A stretch of 34,079 nt of DNA, taken from assembly GCA_046341775.1 (NCBI GenBank), contig JBKDQQ010000146.1, forward strand, positions 1 to 34,079, written 5' to 3'. The stretch is from SXXH01 sp041165735. Its GTDB lineage: Bacteria; Planctomycetota; UBA1135; GCA-002686595. The translations under genes and the position numbers were made by a program. The notes beneath the pieces were generated by a model. The model was not told the DNA's origin, did no database searches, and saw nothing but the letters and a program-made list of their open reading frames with translations. Positions 20,866 to 31,196 of the stretch are shown here, piece after piece. Numbering within the stretch: position 1 is the stretch's first letter; the number at the start of each line of letters is the position of its first letter.

Positions 20866-23800
20866 TCAGGCCGCGCGCGCGGCCCACCGGCCCGCCACCG
20901 CGCCCAGGTCGCGCGCGGGAGCCGCGTCGCCCGCGAAGAACTCGCGTTCCAGCTCGGCGATCTCGCGCCGCAGTTCGGCGCGCTCGCCCTCCGCGAGCCC
21001 CCCGTGGCGCTCGATGTCGCGCAAGAGCGCCAGCACGGAGAAGGCCGTGGGCCGCTCCGGCACGGGGAAGCGCGCGGGAGCACCCTCGCCGGCCGCGGAG
21101 CGCCTCGTCCACATCCATGCGGCGAGTCCACCCGCGGCGGCGAGGATCGCGGCCCAGGACAGCCACGAGAGGCCGCGCTCGGCGACGCCGCGGCGCAACT
21201 GGAGCACGGGGTCGGCCGCCACGAGGTCGGCGTCGTCGTAGCGGAAGCGCTGGTCCTCCGCGACCTCGACGCGCGGCTTGGCGAAGGCGAAGGCCACGTC
21301 GCCGCCGGCCCCGCCCTCGGCTTCCAGCCGCCAAGTGACGCGTCGTTCGCACTCGACGCCGCTGCCGTCCTCGAGGAAGCGCACCACCTGCGGGCCGGAG
21401 TCCTCGACCTTCGCCACCTTGAAGCCCGGGTGCGCGAACTCGACCAGCTCGCTCCATTCGCCCGGCAGCCCGGTGCCGGTCGTCTTCAGCTCGAGCCCCA
21501 CCACGCCGTCCTTCCATTCCTTCTCGTCGAGGATCTGGACCAGGCTGGCGGCGGCGTAGGGTCGCGGGGCGCCGGCGGGCGCCGCGGCGTCGATGGGCGC
21601 CACGGAGCTCTCGATCGGCAGCACGACGTAGCCGGAGATGTCGAGGAAGTCGATGTCCATCTTCAACGACGGCACGCGGTCGACCTGCGCGCCGCGCGGC
21701 TTGAGCAGCAAGTAGGCGTAGGGCGTGACGCGCCAACCGAGCTCGTCGTCGGGGACCGACTGCGCCTTCGGGTCGTTGAAGGTGACGGACAGCACCTCGA
21801 AGTGCTCCGACAACGCCGCGCGCGCCGCCTCCTCGAACTTGTCGCGGTAGTTCTCCGGCGGACGCCCGTAGTTGAAGGCGTACATCTGGTTGTTCTGGTT
21901 CGTCATGTACTTGGCGAACCCGCCGGACTCCCGCTCGATGTCCTTGGTGTGGCGCAGGTCGACGCGCAGGCCGAACGGCCCGCCATGGCCCACGCGCGCA
22001 TCGCCGTCGATGCGCGTGCGCAGCTGGATCTCGGTGACGAGATCGCCGTAGTAGTCGGCCAGCTGCTGCAGGTCGCGCACCTGGCGGTCCACCCCGGTGA
22101 TGGCGAGGCCCTGCCGCACGTAGCGCAGCTTGACGGAGGGGCTGACCGACCCGATGCGGTTGGCGAGCGCGTTCGCGAAGAGCTTGACGTGCCGCTCCGA
22201 GCGCTCGGGCCCCAGTGCCGCAAGGGCCTCCTTGATGCGTTCGATCTCGCCTGCGGCCAGTTGCTTCTTGTGGTCGATGGCGCGGATGTCGGAGGCGCCC
22301 AGCGCCGCGCTGAACCAGGTCTCGTAGACGCTGGAGCGCTCCTTGGAGGGGTCGTCGGGCGGCAGGCTCGCCTGGTACGAGGCGGCCGCCTTGGCGAAGA
22401 CGTCGAAGGCCGCTGCGCGGCGCTCCGCGTAGCGGGCGTCCTTCCTGCGCGAGGCGATCCACTCGTTCTCGTCGTGCATGAGCGCCGCCTGGACGGCCAG
22501 CATGCGCCACGCGTCCGGGCGCAGTTGCAAGGCGCGCTCGAGGGTGCCGCGCGCCACTTCGTAGCCGTCGTCGACCTCCGCCTCGACGTCCTTCTTCGTG
22601 CGCTTGGTCTTGGCCTTCTGCTGCTCGGCCGCGTCGAGCCAGACCGAGGCCAGGTTGGCGCGCATCGTCTCGAGCAGCGCGGCGAAAGTCTCGTCGTCGA
22701 GCTTGTCCAGCGCGCCGAAGATCTCCTCCATGCGGCCGATGCGGTAGACCTCGGCCTTGCCGTGCGCCGCCTTGAAGGCCTCGGCGAGCAGCGGCCCGTC
22801 CACGGCGATGTCGGCCGCGCGCAGGCGCGCCACCAGCTCGCCGAGCTTGCGCAGGTTGCGTTCCTGCTTGGAGCGCGTCAGCGGGATGCCGTTCGCGCGA
22901 TCGTCGAAGCCGTAGCTGTACACGAAGGCCGAGCGGCGGCTGTTCTGCGCGTTGGGGTCGTTGTTGCGCGCCCACACGCGCAGGAATTCGTCGGCGAGCT
23001 CCTTCGCCTGCGCCGGTTGGGTGCGCGCCAGCGACTCGATGCACGGGAACGCGTCGAGATCCTCGCCCACCTTGAGGTACAGGCTGGCGGTCATGTAGTC
23101 GATGCGCGGACGCAGCGTCGCGTCGACCATCTCGACCCAGCGCCCGGTCGGCCGGCACTCGAGCACGCGCGAGGTGCGCACGGCCTGCACGCCCCACTGG
23201 TTGCCGAAGACGCCCATCTGCTGCTCGTAGTCGTAGTAGGAATAGAAGATGTTGCCGTAGCTGTCGCGCTGCACCTGGGGACCGTAGGTCTTCGAGCGGT
23301 CGTGCAGCTGCGAGGCCTGCGCCTCGCGCAGCCAGTTGCTGGCGAGCAGCGTCAGCTCTTGCCTCCACTCCTTGGCGAGGTCGGGCGCGTGTTCGATCAA
23401 GGCCTTGGTCGCCGCCAGTTGCAGCTCCAGCAGCTTGCCGCGCTTCTCGGAGTCGTTGGTGGCGGCCTGCAGGCCCTTCGCCGCCGCGCCGCCGATCGAA
23501 GCGAGGATCTCGCGGCCGCGCTGCGGGAAGGTCGTGAAGCTCTCGGCCAGCCAGCGCTCGCCCAGCTCGCCGCGCAGGGCCGGCGCCAGCTCGACCGCGC
23601 GTTGCAGCGCCTCGATCTTCTCGGCCTCGTCCACGTCGCCGCTCGAGAGCACCGCTAGCGTCGCCTGCCACGCGGCCTCCTGCCAGCGCGTGGCTTCGCC
23701 CTTGTCCTTGGACGCGCGCGCGAGCGCCAGGCGCGCCAGCAGGTTGAGCGCCTCGCGGTCGTTGGCCGCCACCGCCTCGTCCAAGGTCGGCAACAAGCCT

Positions 23801-24645
23801 TCGATGTGCGCGGGCTCGCCGGCCGCCACGAGCAGCTTCGCCAGGCGGCGCTTGTCGAGCGGAAAGGCCGGCGAACCGGAGCGCTGCTTCCACGCCTCGA
23901 CGAAGGTCTCGGGCTTGTGGCCCTGCTCGATGGCGAGGCGCAGCAAGGTGCCCAGCGTCGACAGGTGCTCCTTCTTCAACTCGCTCGGGGACGTGCCCGC
24001 GATCCGCATCACGTCCACCGGCGAGAACTGGTTCTTCTCGATGTACTGCTGGCCTTGCGGCATCACGTCCGGCGGGCGGGCGGGACCCTGGGCCAGCGAG
24101 GTGATCGTCCGGTCGAAGGCCGTCTGCGCGTCGTCCGCGTCGACAGCCTTCAATTCGGCGATGTAGGCCCCGACCGCGTTCCAGTCGCCGATCGTCACCT
24201 TGTACGCCAAGGTCTCCATCTCGAAGGCCACCAGCCGCTCCTCGGCCTTCTTGGCCTTGGCCTCGGCGCGCTTCTTGGCCTCCTTCTCGTCCTTGGGCGG
24301 TTCCTCCTCCTTGGCCTCCTCCTCCTTCAGGACGGGGGCCGGCCGCGACATCGCCGCGAGGATCGACGAGGCGCGGCGGTCGAAGTTCAGGCCGCGCAGC
24401 TTCTCGGCGCGCTTGGTGCGCTGCTTCTTCGGCTCTTCGGCGGCCGGAGCACCCTCGGCGGGCGCCTCGGCCGCGACTTCGGCCGGCGCGTCATGCACGT
24501 CCATCTCCACGCTCGGCTCGTCGGGGACGATGGACGCGGGCGAGAGCGTCACCCTCGTCACGGTCGCCTGCGCGGCGACGGGAGGAGCGAACGAAGCGAG
24601 GGTGGCGGCCAGGAGGATGGCGATCGAGGAGTGGTTCGTGCGCAT
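20866..24645 (-). CDS. Very large exported, membrane-anchored protein of unknown function
   Basis: I cannot assign a function to this 1259-residue protein. It has a Sec signal peptide (SSIAILLAATLASFAPPVAAQ). A Pro/Glu/Ala-rich and then strongly charged segment follows (about residues 50-140; KEEEAKEEEPPKDEKEAKKR). A long helical-repeat region (about 150-830) and a beta-rich region (about 880-1130; GPFGLRVDLRHTKDI, GYVVLPIESSV) come next. One transmembrane helix lies near residues 1155-1180 (LSWLSWAAILAAAGGLAAWM), and the tail of about 80 residues (SVLALLRDIERHGGLAEGER) is presumably cytoplasmic. The topology resembles that of BatD and other Bat-system partners, and the gene lies downstream of the MoxR/VWA operon on the same strand. 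The ATG begins at the signal peptide. Composite elements flank the gene on both sides. Confidence 0.8.
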   Translation of the reverse strand: MRTNHSSIAILLAATLASFAPPVAAQATVTRVTLSPASIVPDEPSVEMDVHDAPAEVAAEAPAEGAPAAEEPKKQRTKRAEKLRGLNFDRRASSILAAMSRPAPVLKEEEAKEEEPPKDEKEAKKRAEAKAKKAEERLVAFEMETLAYKVTIGDWNAVGAYIAELKAVDADDAQTAFDRTITSLAQGPARPPDVMPQGQQYIEKNQFSPVDVMRIAGTSPSELKKEHLSTLGTLLRLAIEQGHKPETFVEAWKQRSGSPAFPLDKRRLAKLLVAAGEPAHIEGLLPTLDEAVAANDREALNLLARLALARASKDKGEATRWQEAAWQATLAVLSSGDVDEAEKIEALQRAVELAPALRGELGERWLAESFTTFPQRGREILASIGGAAAKGLQAATNDSEKRGKLLELQLAATKALIEHAPDLAKEWRQELTLLASNWLREAQASQLHDRSKTYGPQVQRDSYGNIFYSYYDYEQQMGVFGNQWGVQAVRTSRVLECRPTGRWVEMVDATLRPRIDYMTASLYLKVGEDLDAFPCIESLARTQPAQAKELADEFLRVWARNNDPNAQNSRRSAFVYSYGFDDRANGIPLTRSKQERNLRKLGELVARLRAADIAVDGPLLAEAFKAAHGKAEVYRIGRMEEIFGALDKLDDETFAALLETMRANLASVWLDAAEQQKAKTKRTKKDVEAEVDDGYEVARGTLERALQLRPDAWRMLAVQAALMHDENEWIASRRKDARYAERRAAAFDVFAKAAASYQASLPPDDPSKERSSVYETWFSAALGASDIRAIDHKKQLAAGEIERIKEALAALGPERSERHVKLFANALANRIGSVSPSVKLRYVRQGLAITGVDRQVRDLQQLADYYGDLVTEIQLRTRIDGDARVGHGGPFGLRVDLRHTKDIERESGGFAKYMTNQNNQMYAFNYGRPPENYRDKFEEAARAALSEHFEVLSVTFNDPKAQSVPDDELGWRVTPYAYLLLKPRGAQVDRVPSLKMDIDFLDISGYVVLPIESSVAPIDAAAPAGAPRPYAAASLVQILDEKEWKDGVVGLELKTTGTGLPGEWSELVEFAHPGFKVAKVEDSGPQVVRFLEDGSGVECERRVTWRLEAEGGAGGDVAFAFAKPRVEVAEDQRFRYDDADLVAADPVLQLRRGVAERGLSWLSWAAILAAAGGLAAWMWTRRSAAGEGAPARFPVPERPTAFSVLALLRDIERHGGLAEGERAELRREIAELEREFFAGDAAPARDLGAVAGRWAARAA

Positions 24646-24729
24646 GGTCGTGCGGTGTCGGGCGGCGCTCGTCGGCGCGCCGTCGCCGGCCCTGCGGGAG
24701 GGGCGGGAGCGGGCGCGAAGCGTGGTCGT

Positions 24730-24802
24730 CGGCGCACCCCCCCTCGTCGGCCGCGTGGTCCGACGGGCGGGCCTGCGCCGCGTAGTTAAGTAAATTTGAC
24801 AG
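24730..24802 (-). repeat. Composite intergenic element, copy 3: palindrome plus two-tier hairpin
   Basis: Positions 24783-24802 read TAGTTAAGTAAATTTGACAG, 16 of 20 to the consensus, with the right half nearly intact. Read on the minus strand, a hairpin follows after 2 nt. Its outer arms are 24774-24780 and 24730-24736 (7 bp), with an inner 6-bp stem (24745-24750 with 24760-24765). It lies 141 nt past the stop of the gene at 24944 and 138 nt before the start of the giant protein gene. The rest of 24646-24943 shows no gene. Confidence 0.5.
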
Positions 24803-24943
24803 CAGCCGGGTGCACGGCGCTCACGAGCCGCCGCCGTCGGCCGGGTCGGTTCCGCCAGCGCCGCGCGCGTCCTTCGCCTGCTTGGACTTGCCCGACTTCT
24901 TGCCAGGTTTCCCGGCGCGACCGCGCCCGGATCCGCAACCCTC

Positions 24944-25597
24944 TCACGTGGAGGGCAAGGGGATGCCCTGCAGCTCCTTGAGGTCGATGCGCGCGAGGCG
25001 CACGGCGGACTCGACGGATTCCTGCTGGCGCCGGGCGCCTTGCGCGTCGCCGCGCTCCGCCGCTTGCGAGGCGAGCAGCGTGAAGTTCTGGCGCGACGCC
25101 TCGATCTCCTCGAGCCACTCTTCGCGCGCGAAGCCCTCGAGGCGCATCAACCAAGTCGTGTAGTACTGCGCGTTGGCCAGCGTCTCGCGCGCATCGGCGA
25201 GCAGCGCCGCGTGCGCATCCGCCTCGCCGGGCTCCGGGCGCGCGGCCGAGAGTTCCTCGACGAGCCCTTCGAGCACGACGCGCGCTTCGGGCAGTTGGCT
25301 GGTCTGCATCTGCGCCTTGGCGCGTTCGAGCAGGACGCTGCGCGCCTCGGCCACGCGCTCCTTGGGCAGCAGCGACAACGCTTCGCCGAAGGCCTCGTCG
25401 GCCTCGGCCCAGTGCACCCTGGCCGCGGCGTCGCCTTCCTTGGCCGCCACGTCGCGCGCCTTGGCCGCCGCTTCGCGTCCGCGTTCGATGGCCTCGCCCG
25501 CATCGTCGAGGCGCAAGGCCTCCTGGCCCGGTCCGTAGTGGTAGGCGGCCGCCCCCGCGGGGAGCAGCAACCAAGCGATCAGCACGGCCTTCTTCAT
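24944..25597 (-). CDS. Exported helical protein, unknown function
   Basis: This 217-residue protein has a signal peptide (KKAVLIAWLLLPAGAAAYHY). The rest is almost entirely helical and rich in Ala, Glu and Arg, for example RGREAAAKARDVAAKEGDAA, HWAEADEAFGEALSLLP and SQLPEARVVLEGLVEEL. The pattern suggests TPR-like or coiled-coil packing. I do not recognise the family. It lies between the phosphatase-like lipoprotein and the 1259-residue protein, all on the minus strand. It may therefore be a periplasmic partner of the Bat-like proteins; this is inference from position. A TAGCAT at 25663-25668 is a possible -10, 65 nt upstream. Confidence 0.62.
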   Translation of the reverse strand: MKKAVLIAWLLLPAGAAAYHYGPGQEALRLDDAGEAIERGREAAAKARDVAAKEGDAAARVHWAEADEAFGEALSLLPKERVAEARSVLLERAKAQMQTSQLPEARVVLEGLVEELSAARPEPGEADAHAALLADARETLANAQYYTTWLMRLEGFAREEWLEEIEASRQNFTLLASQAAERGDAQGARRQQESVESAVRLARIDLKELQGIPLPST

Positions 25598-25730
25598 GGG
25601 TGGGCGTTTCCTCCAGGCGCATGGCGCGCATGCTCGGACGACGGTGGTCGCCCGAGCGTTCCATGCTAACCGCCGGCGCGCGGCAATGTGACGGATGCGC
25701 GCGGCTTTCGCCGATCCGCGTCGGACGGGC

Positions 25731-26303
25731 TCAACCGCCCGCCTTGCGCCGCGCCACGTAGTCGCGAGCCTTGGCCTCGAACTCGGGGGTCTTCAGGCCC
25801 ACGACCTTGGCCTCCGCCACCGCCGCCTCCAGCTCCGCGCCCTGGTCGAGGACGCGGTAGGGGATCCAGACGGCCCCGACGCGATTGCCGCTGCCGCAAT
25901 GCAGGAACAGCGGCCGCGCCGCGCCGCGCAATTGGTCGCGCGCCGCGTCGAAGATCTCGTCGCTCAGCTCGCCCGGTCCGTTCCAAGGGATGCGCACGAA
26001 GCCCATGCCCAGGCTGCGCGCCAGGCCTTCCTCGTCCCAGTCCTGCGTTTCCGCAGCGAGCCTGAGGCTGACGATGGTCTCCACGCCCATCGCACGCGCC
26101 GCGCGCAGGTCCTCCGCGTCGGGCTGCGATCCGAGGTAGACCTCGCCCAAGGCGTGGAGTCGCTGGACGGCGCCGCAAGTGCGCGGTTCGAGCGACAGCT
26201 CGGCCGCGGGCTCCACGGGCGCGGCCGCGCGACAAGAGGCGAGGGCCGCGACGAGGATCAGCGGCAAGGTCGCGCGTCGGCGGGCGGTGGTCGGGGTGGG
26301 CAT
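25731..26303 (-). CDS. CX4R phosphatase/BLH-like exported lipoprotein
   Basis: This protein has 190 residues if it starts at ATG 26303. The N-terminus has a basic stretch, a hydrophobic core and a cysteine (TLPLILVAALASC) that suit a lipoprotein signal. The remainder resembles the dual-specificity-phosphatase fold: VYLGSQPDAEDLRAARAMGVETIVSLR, then the catalytic loop HC136-GSGN-R141. The Cys and Arg are separated by four residues, as in the BLH/COG3453 group, not five as in classical tyrosine phosphatases. Members of that group have been linked to phosphatase or sulfur-transfer activity. ATGs at 26321 and 26327 are alternatives. It lies 88 nt after the last VWA gene. Confidence 0.72.
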   Translation of the reverse strand: MPTPTTARRRATLPLILVAALASCRAAAPVEPAAELSLEPRTCGAVQRLHALGEVYLGSQPDAEDLRAARAMGVETIVSLRLAAETQDWDEEGLARSLGMGFVRIPWNGPGELSDEIFDAARDQLRGAARPLFLHCGSGNRVGAVWIPYRVLDQGAELEAAVAEAKVVGLKTPEFEAKARDYVARRKAGG

Positions 26304-26391
26304 GGGGTGGTGGTCGGTCATCGCCATCCCACGATGGTCACGACTCCCGCGGCGTTCCATGGGCCGCGGTGCGAAGTTCCGCGCATGGACA

Positions 26392-27372
26392 TCAAGTCCG
26401 CGGGCCTGGTCGCCACGCCGTGCCGAAGCGCGCGAGCAAGAGCGGCAGCGACGACAACACGGCCGCGCCGGCGACGACCGCGCACAGCGCGAACTCGCGC
26501 AGGCTCCACGAGACGAGGTCGTCGTCCCCCTCGCGCCATGCCGCCTCGGCCACCAAGGCGCTGGGCAGGTGCTTCTCGTTGCCGTCGAAGAAGGTGCCGC
26601 CGAGGCGCGTGGCGACCTGGCGCAGCGTCGAGACGTCCTGCCGCGAATTGCGCCCGTCGATGAACGAACCGGCCTTGCTGTCGCCCACGCCCACGACGAG
26701 CACGCTGCGCACCGAGGGCGGCAGGCGCGGCATGCCGCTCGCGGGCACGGTGTCGCCGTCGCTGACGACGATCACGGTCGCGCTGTCGCGCTTCCACTTC
26801 TCCGCCATCTCCGCCGCGCCCTTCAGCCCGGCGAACAGCTCGGTCTTGCCGCTCTGGAAGGCGTAGTTCATCGGCAGGTCGCCGAGGATGTTGCGCACGA
26901 CCTCGAAGTCGCTCGTGTCCTCGACCACCGGGATGGCGCCCGTGTAGAAGGCCACCACCGACACGCGCCAGTCCTTCAACGGGACGCGATCGAAGAACGA
27001 CTCCATGATCTCCCGCGCGCGGGCCATGCGCGTCTTGTCGCGCTTGGGACCGGCGTCCTTCAGCTTCATCGACGGCGACACGTCGAGCACCAGCAGCACG
27101 TGCTGCGGGTCGGAATCGTCGCGCTTCACCTCGCCTTCGGCGTCGAAGGCCCTGGGCGGCACGAACAGCAGCGCGACGAGTCCGAAGGCCAGCGCGGAGA
27201 GCGACAGGCAACGCAGGAGCGGCGCCGCGCGCGTCCATGCGGCGGGCGCGCCTTCCGGGCCGAAGGCGAGGTGGGCGATGCGCCGCGCGCGCCGCGCGTG
27301 CAGCCACTCCGCGCCGACCGAGAGCGCGAACGCGCCCGCCGCCGCCCAGGCGGCCGTCGAGAGGTCGATCAC
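26392..27372 (-). CDS. VWA-domain membrane protein (second of the Bat-like operon)
   Basis: This 326-residue protein has hydrophobic segments at the N-terminus (STAAWAAAGAFALSVGAEW and LLRCLSLSALAFGLVALLFV) and near the C-terminus (FALCAVVAGAAVLSSLPLLL). Between them is a von Willebrand factor A domain with a complete MIDAS: LDVSPSM, the Thr in SGKTELFAG, and VSDGD. This is the BatA/BatB arrangement. The start is a GTG that shares 4 nt (GTGA) with the stop of the preceding VWA gene, so the two are translationally coupled. A second GTG lies 3 nt upstream. The domain faces the periplasm and its partner is unknown. Confidence 0.88.
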   Translation of the reverse strand: MIDLSTAAWAAAGAFALSVGAEWLHARRARRIAHLAFGPEGAPAAWTRAAPLLRCLSLSALAFGLVALLFVPPRAFDAEGEVKRDDSDPQHVLLVLDVSPSMKLKDAGPKRDKTRMARAREIMESFFDRVPLKDWRVSVVAFYTGAIPVVEDTSDFEVVRNILGDLPMNYAFQSGKTELFAGLKGAAEMAEKWKRDSATVIVVSDGDTVPASGMPRLPPSVRSVLVVGVGDSKAGSFIDGRNSRQDVSTLRQVATRLGGTFFDGNEKHLPSALVAEAAWREGDDDLVSWSLREFALCAVVAGAAVLSSLPLLLARFGTAWRPGPRT

Positions 27373-28292
27373 CACGGGTTGGCCCTCAACCCGAGGGCGG
27401 CGAGCAGGGCCAGCGCGAGCGCCACCAGGCCCGCGAAGCTCCACAGCCGGTAGTCGTCGGCCGCCTCGGCCTGCGCCTTGACCATGCGCGTCTTCACCAT
27501 CGAGTCGATCTTGGCGAAGCACGACTCGAGCGCCGCCGGGTTGTCGGTCTTGAACGCCTCGCCCCCGGTCTGCGCCGCGATGCGCGCCACCTCCTCGGGG
27601 ATGTCGCCCTCGGCGGCGTGCACGGTCATGACCACGATGCCGTCGGCCTCCAATTGGCGCGCGATCTCCTCGTCCGCGCCGCCGGCGAGGTCGGCGCTGT
27701 AGCCGTCCGTGATCAGCACGATCATCTTGTCGCCTTCCTCGCGCTCGACGAGCACCTTGCGGCAGGCGCGCAGCGCGTTGCCGATGTAGGTCCCGCCGAA
27801 CCACGAGGGGAGCCTGCCGGGCGTCATGAACGGCGGCGCGCACTTGAAGGCCGACGTGTCGGTCGTCAACGGCACCCAGTGCAGCACCTCGACGCCGAAG
27901 AACGTCAGCCCGAAGGCGTCGCCCTCGCGCCGATCGACGAAGGTGTTGATGGCCTCCATGGCGAGGTCGTAGCGCGAACCGTCGCCGAGCTTCGCGCCCA
28001 TGCTGCCCGAAACGTCGACGCAGAACTGGATGTTCGTCAGGACGCGCTTCGACTTGGGTTCGCCCCACGCCTGCGGCCCGGCGAGCAGCACCACCGCGAT
28101 CGCCAGCAGCAGCGCGGGCAGCGACTCGGCCATGCGCAGCGCCACGCCCAAGGCGCGTCCGCGACGACGCGGCCCTCCGTCGTGGGGCAAGGCGACGCCG
28201 TCCGTGCGCGCCCATGTCCACGCCAGGAAGAGCAGCGGCGCCGCGAGCAGCAGCAGCAGCGACGGATGGCGGAAGGCGAGGAGGGCGTCCAT
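27369..28292 (-). CDS. VWA-domain membrane protein (first of the Bat-like operon, BatA-like)
   Basis: This 307-residue protein has two N-terminal hydrophobic segments (HPSLLLLLAAPLLFLAWTWA and LPALLLAIAVVLLAG), a VWA domain with an intact MIDAS (CVDVSGSM, GGTYIGNAL, ITDGYS) and a C-terminal helix (LWSFAGLVALALALLAALGL). BatA-like proteins normally start with the FRHPSLLLLL-type segment seen here. Its ATG overlaps the stop of the upstream gene by 1 nt (TGATG), and its stop overlaps the GTG of the next VWA gene. Confidence 0.9.
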   Translation of the reverse strand: MDALLAFRHPSLLLLLAAPLLFLAWTWARTDGVALPHDGGPRRRGRALGVALRMAESLPALLLAIAVVLLAGPQAWGEPKSKRVLTNIQFCVDVSGSMGAKLGDGSRYDLAMEAINTFVDRREGDAFGLTFFGVEVLHWVPLTTDTSAFKCAPPFMTPGRLPSWFGGTYIGNALRACRKVLVEREEGDKMIVLITDGYSADLAGGADEEIARQLEADGIVVMTVHAAEGDIPEEVARIAAQTGGEAFKTDNPAALESCFAKIDSMVKTRMVKAQAEAADDYRLWSFAGLVALALALLAALGLRANPW

Positions 28293-29218
28293 CAGCTCCG
28301 CGTTCCCCGGCCTTGCTGCGGCGCGTCGACGTCCGATTCCTCGAGCGGGAACTCCGCCGCGTCCAGCGTCCTGTAGGGCGCGAGCAGCGCGGGCACATCC
28401 ACCGCCCGCGCGTCCGGCGGCGCGTGCAGCCAACGCTCGAGGCCCGCGAGCAGCGGCCCGGCATCCGGGTGTTCCCTCAACCGAGCGAGGCACTCGCCGG
28501 CTTCGAGCGGCTCGAGTCCGAGGCGCTTGCGCCACAAGGCGACCAGCGCCGCCTCGAGCTGGGCCGAGGCGCGCGCATCCAATTCGCCGCGCGCCGCGCG
28601 TTCGACCAGCGGGCGCAGGCGATCGGCCAAGGTCGGCCGCGCGCCGCGGGCGATTTCCACGGGGCGCTTCCGCATCGCACGCGCGATCCAACCGAGTCCG
28701 GCGAGCCACAGCACGCCGCCGATCCACATCCAGACCCGGTATCCGCCGACTCCATCCACGCGCGTCGGCGGCGGAGCGGCGGGGGCGATCGGTCCCGCCG
28801 CCGCCAGGAGCGGTTCGCCGCGCACAAGGAGGGGCGGCAGCTCGGCGGTCGAGCCTCCGTCCTTGCGGCGCAGCATGCCGCGCAGGTCGTGCTCGCCCGG
28901 TTCGAAGGCGCGCCACTCGAAGGCGTAGCGGAACTGGGCCTCGCCGTCGGGCAGCACCGACAGGATGCGCAGCGAGAGCGGCGACATGTCGTCGAACTTG
29001 GCGACCTCGAGTTCCGATCCGGGGAGGCGCACGTCGTCGAGTCGCGCCGGCATGCCGATCGTGGCGGAGCGTTGGCCGCGCCCTTGCGCGGCGCTCGTCG
29101 TCGCTTCGACTGCGCCGGGCGCCTGCGCCACGCCGGCGGCGACGGGTGCGGCGCGGAGCTCGGCGCAGAGCGCTGCGGCGAGCAGCGCGCTCGAGGCGCG
29201 GAAGGCGAACGGACGCAT
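28292..29218 (-). CDS. BatD/DUF4381-like exported membrane protein
   Basis: This is a 308-residue protein with a signal peptide (FRASSALLAAALCAELRAAP). It has a beta-rich exported domain (about residues 50-140; LDDVRLPGSELEVAKF, FRYAFEWRAFEPGEHDL), one transmembrane helix (about 160-180; VWMWIGGVLWLAGLGWIA) and a helical cytoplasmic tail of about 120 residues. This layout matches BatD-like or DUF4381-type proteins that sit between DUF58 and VWA genes in MoxR operons, although sequence identity is low and the assignment rests partly on position. It overlaps both neighbours by 1 nt (TGATG at each end). Confidence 0.72.
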   Translation of the reverse strand: MRPFAFRASSALLAAALCAELRAAPVAAGVAQAPGAVEATTSAAQGRGQRSATIGMPARLDDVRLPGSELEVAKFDDMSPLSLRILSVLPDGEAQFRYAFEWRAFEPGEHDLRGMLRRKDGGSTAELPPLLVRGEPLLAAAGPIAPAAPPPTRVDGVGGYRVWMWIGGVLWLAGLGWIARAMRKRPVEIARGARPTLADRLRPLVERAARGELDARASAQLEAALVALWRKRLGLEPLEAGECLARLREHPDAGPLLAGLERWLHAPPDARAVDVPALLAPYRTLDAAEFPLEESDVDAPQQGRGTRS

Positions 29219-30111
29219 CAGCGCGTCCCCTGGCCGGTGCGGCCGCGATTCTTGAACAGGTTGCGCAGCGGGGCCTCGACCGGCTGGTCGACGCGCAGCA
29301 CGAGCACGTCGATGCCCGCGCGACGCAGATCGTCGTCGCCGCGTTCGAGGTCCGGCGCGCCCAGCTTCGAGCCGCGCGCCACGAAGCCTGCGCCGCCCTC
29401 GGCGTGGCGCGCGCGCACGATGCCGGCGCCGCGCAGGCCGCGCTCGGCGGGATCCTCGAGGCGCAGGACCACGACGTCGTGCAGTTGCGACAAGGCGCGC
29501 AGCGCGGGCGTGGCGGATTCGTCGTGCAGGTCCGACAGCACGACGACGAGCGAACGCTGCGGCGCGCTGGTGGCGAGCTCGCGCACGCGCGGCGCGAGAT
29601 GCGTGCGCTCGTCGCCGCGGTAGTCGCGCAAGGCGAGCATCCACTCCAGCACCTTCACCTTGGACATGCTGGGTTGCAGTCGCAGCGCGCGCTCGCCCAG
29701 CGACACGATCCCCACCGGGCTGACGCGGTCGAGGCAGGCGAAGGCGATGCCGCCGGCGACGCGCACGGCGAGTTCGTACTTCGACACCGGGCCGGACTGC
29801 ACGGTCATCGAGGCCGAGGTGTCGAGCATCAGCCAGGTCGGCAGGCTGCGCGGCGTCTCGAACTCCTTGACGTGCACCTTGCGCGTGCGCGCCGTCACGC
29901 GCCAATCGATGGCGCGCACCGAGTCGCCGTCCACCCAGGGCCGCGACTGCACGTACTCGATGCCCGAGCCGATGAAGGGCGATCGGTCGAGCCCGTACAG
30001 GAGCCCGTTGGCGAGCTTCCTCACGGCCACGGCGAATTGCCGCGCGTCGAGCGGGCGCAGGTCGTCGATCCTGTACTCGCCCGCGCCCGCGTCGATGGCG
30101 TGCGCGCCCAT
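29218..30111 (-). CDS. DUF58 protein
   Basis: This 297-residue protein has the DUF58 core motif SRPWVDGDSVRAIDWRVTAR (residues about 56-75), followed by a VWA-like fold with LMLDTSASM and VVVLSDLHDES. DUF58 proteins accompany MoxR ATPases and are thought to present or recruit a client for MoxR. It has no transmembrane helix. It starts 4 nt after the moxR stop and overlaps the BatD-like gene by 1 nt, so it is the second gene of the operon. Confidence 0.93.
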   Translation of the reverse strand: MGAHAIDAGAGEYRIDDLRPLDARQFAVAVRKLANGLLYGLDRSPFIGSGIEYVQSRPWVDGDSVRAIDWRVTARTRKVHVKEFETPRSLPTWLMLDTSASMTVQSGPVSKYELAVRVAGGIAFACLDRVSPVGIVSLGERALRLQPSMSKVKVLEWMLALRDYRGDERTHLAPRVRELATSAPQRSLVVVLSDLHDESATPALRALSQLHDVVVLRLEDPAERGLRGAGIVRARHAEGGAGFVARGSKLGAPDLERGDDDLRRAGIDVLVLRVDQPVEAPLRNLFKNRGRTGQGTR

Positions 30112-30115
30112 CCGC

Positions 30116-31123
<1,008 letters not shown>

Positions 31124-31190
31124 GCTGGAAGTCGCGAGTGGCGGGTGTGGCGGCATGGTGCGCGGCGGACGCCGCACGGCGCAGTCGGAG

Positions 31191-31196
31191 AGCCTA
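31191..31196 (-). promoter_or_regulatory. Putative -10 element TAGGCT for the moxR operon
   Basis: GCTAGGCT on the minus strand lies 34 nt before ATG 31156 and 67 nt before ATG 31123. It is the same motif as before the persulfide dioxygenase gene. Confidence 0.4.

Noticed and set aside
24786..24943. C-terminal extension or separate gene between the palindrome copy 3 and the helical protein gene
   Set aside because: The helical protein has a clear TGA at 24944-24946. The continuing frame in another register is arginine-rich and featureless.
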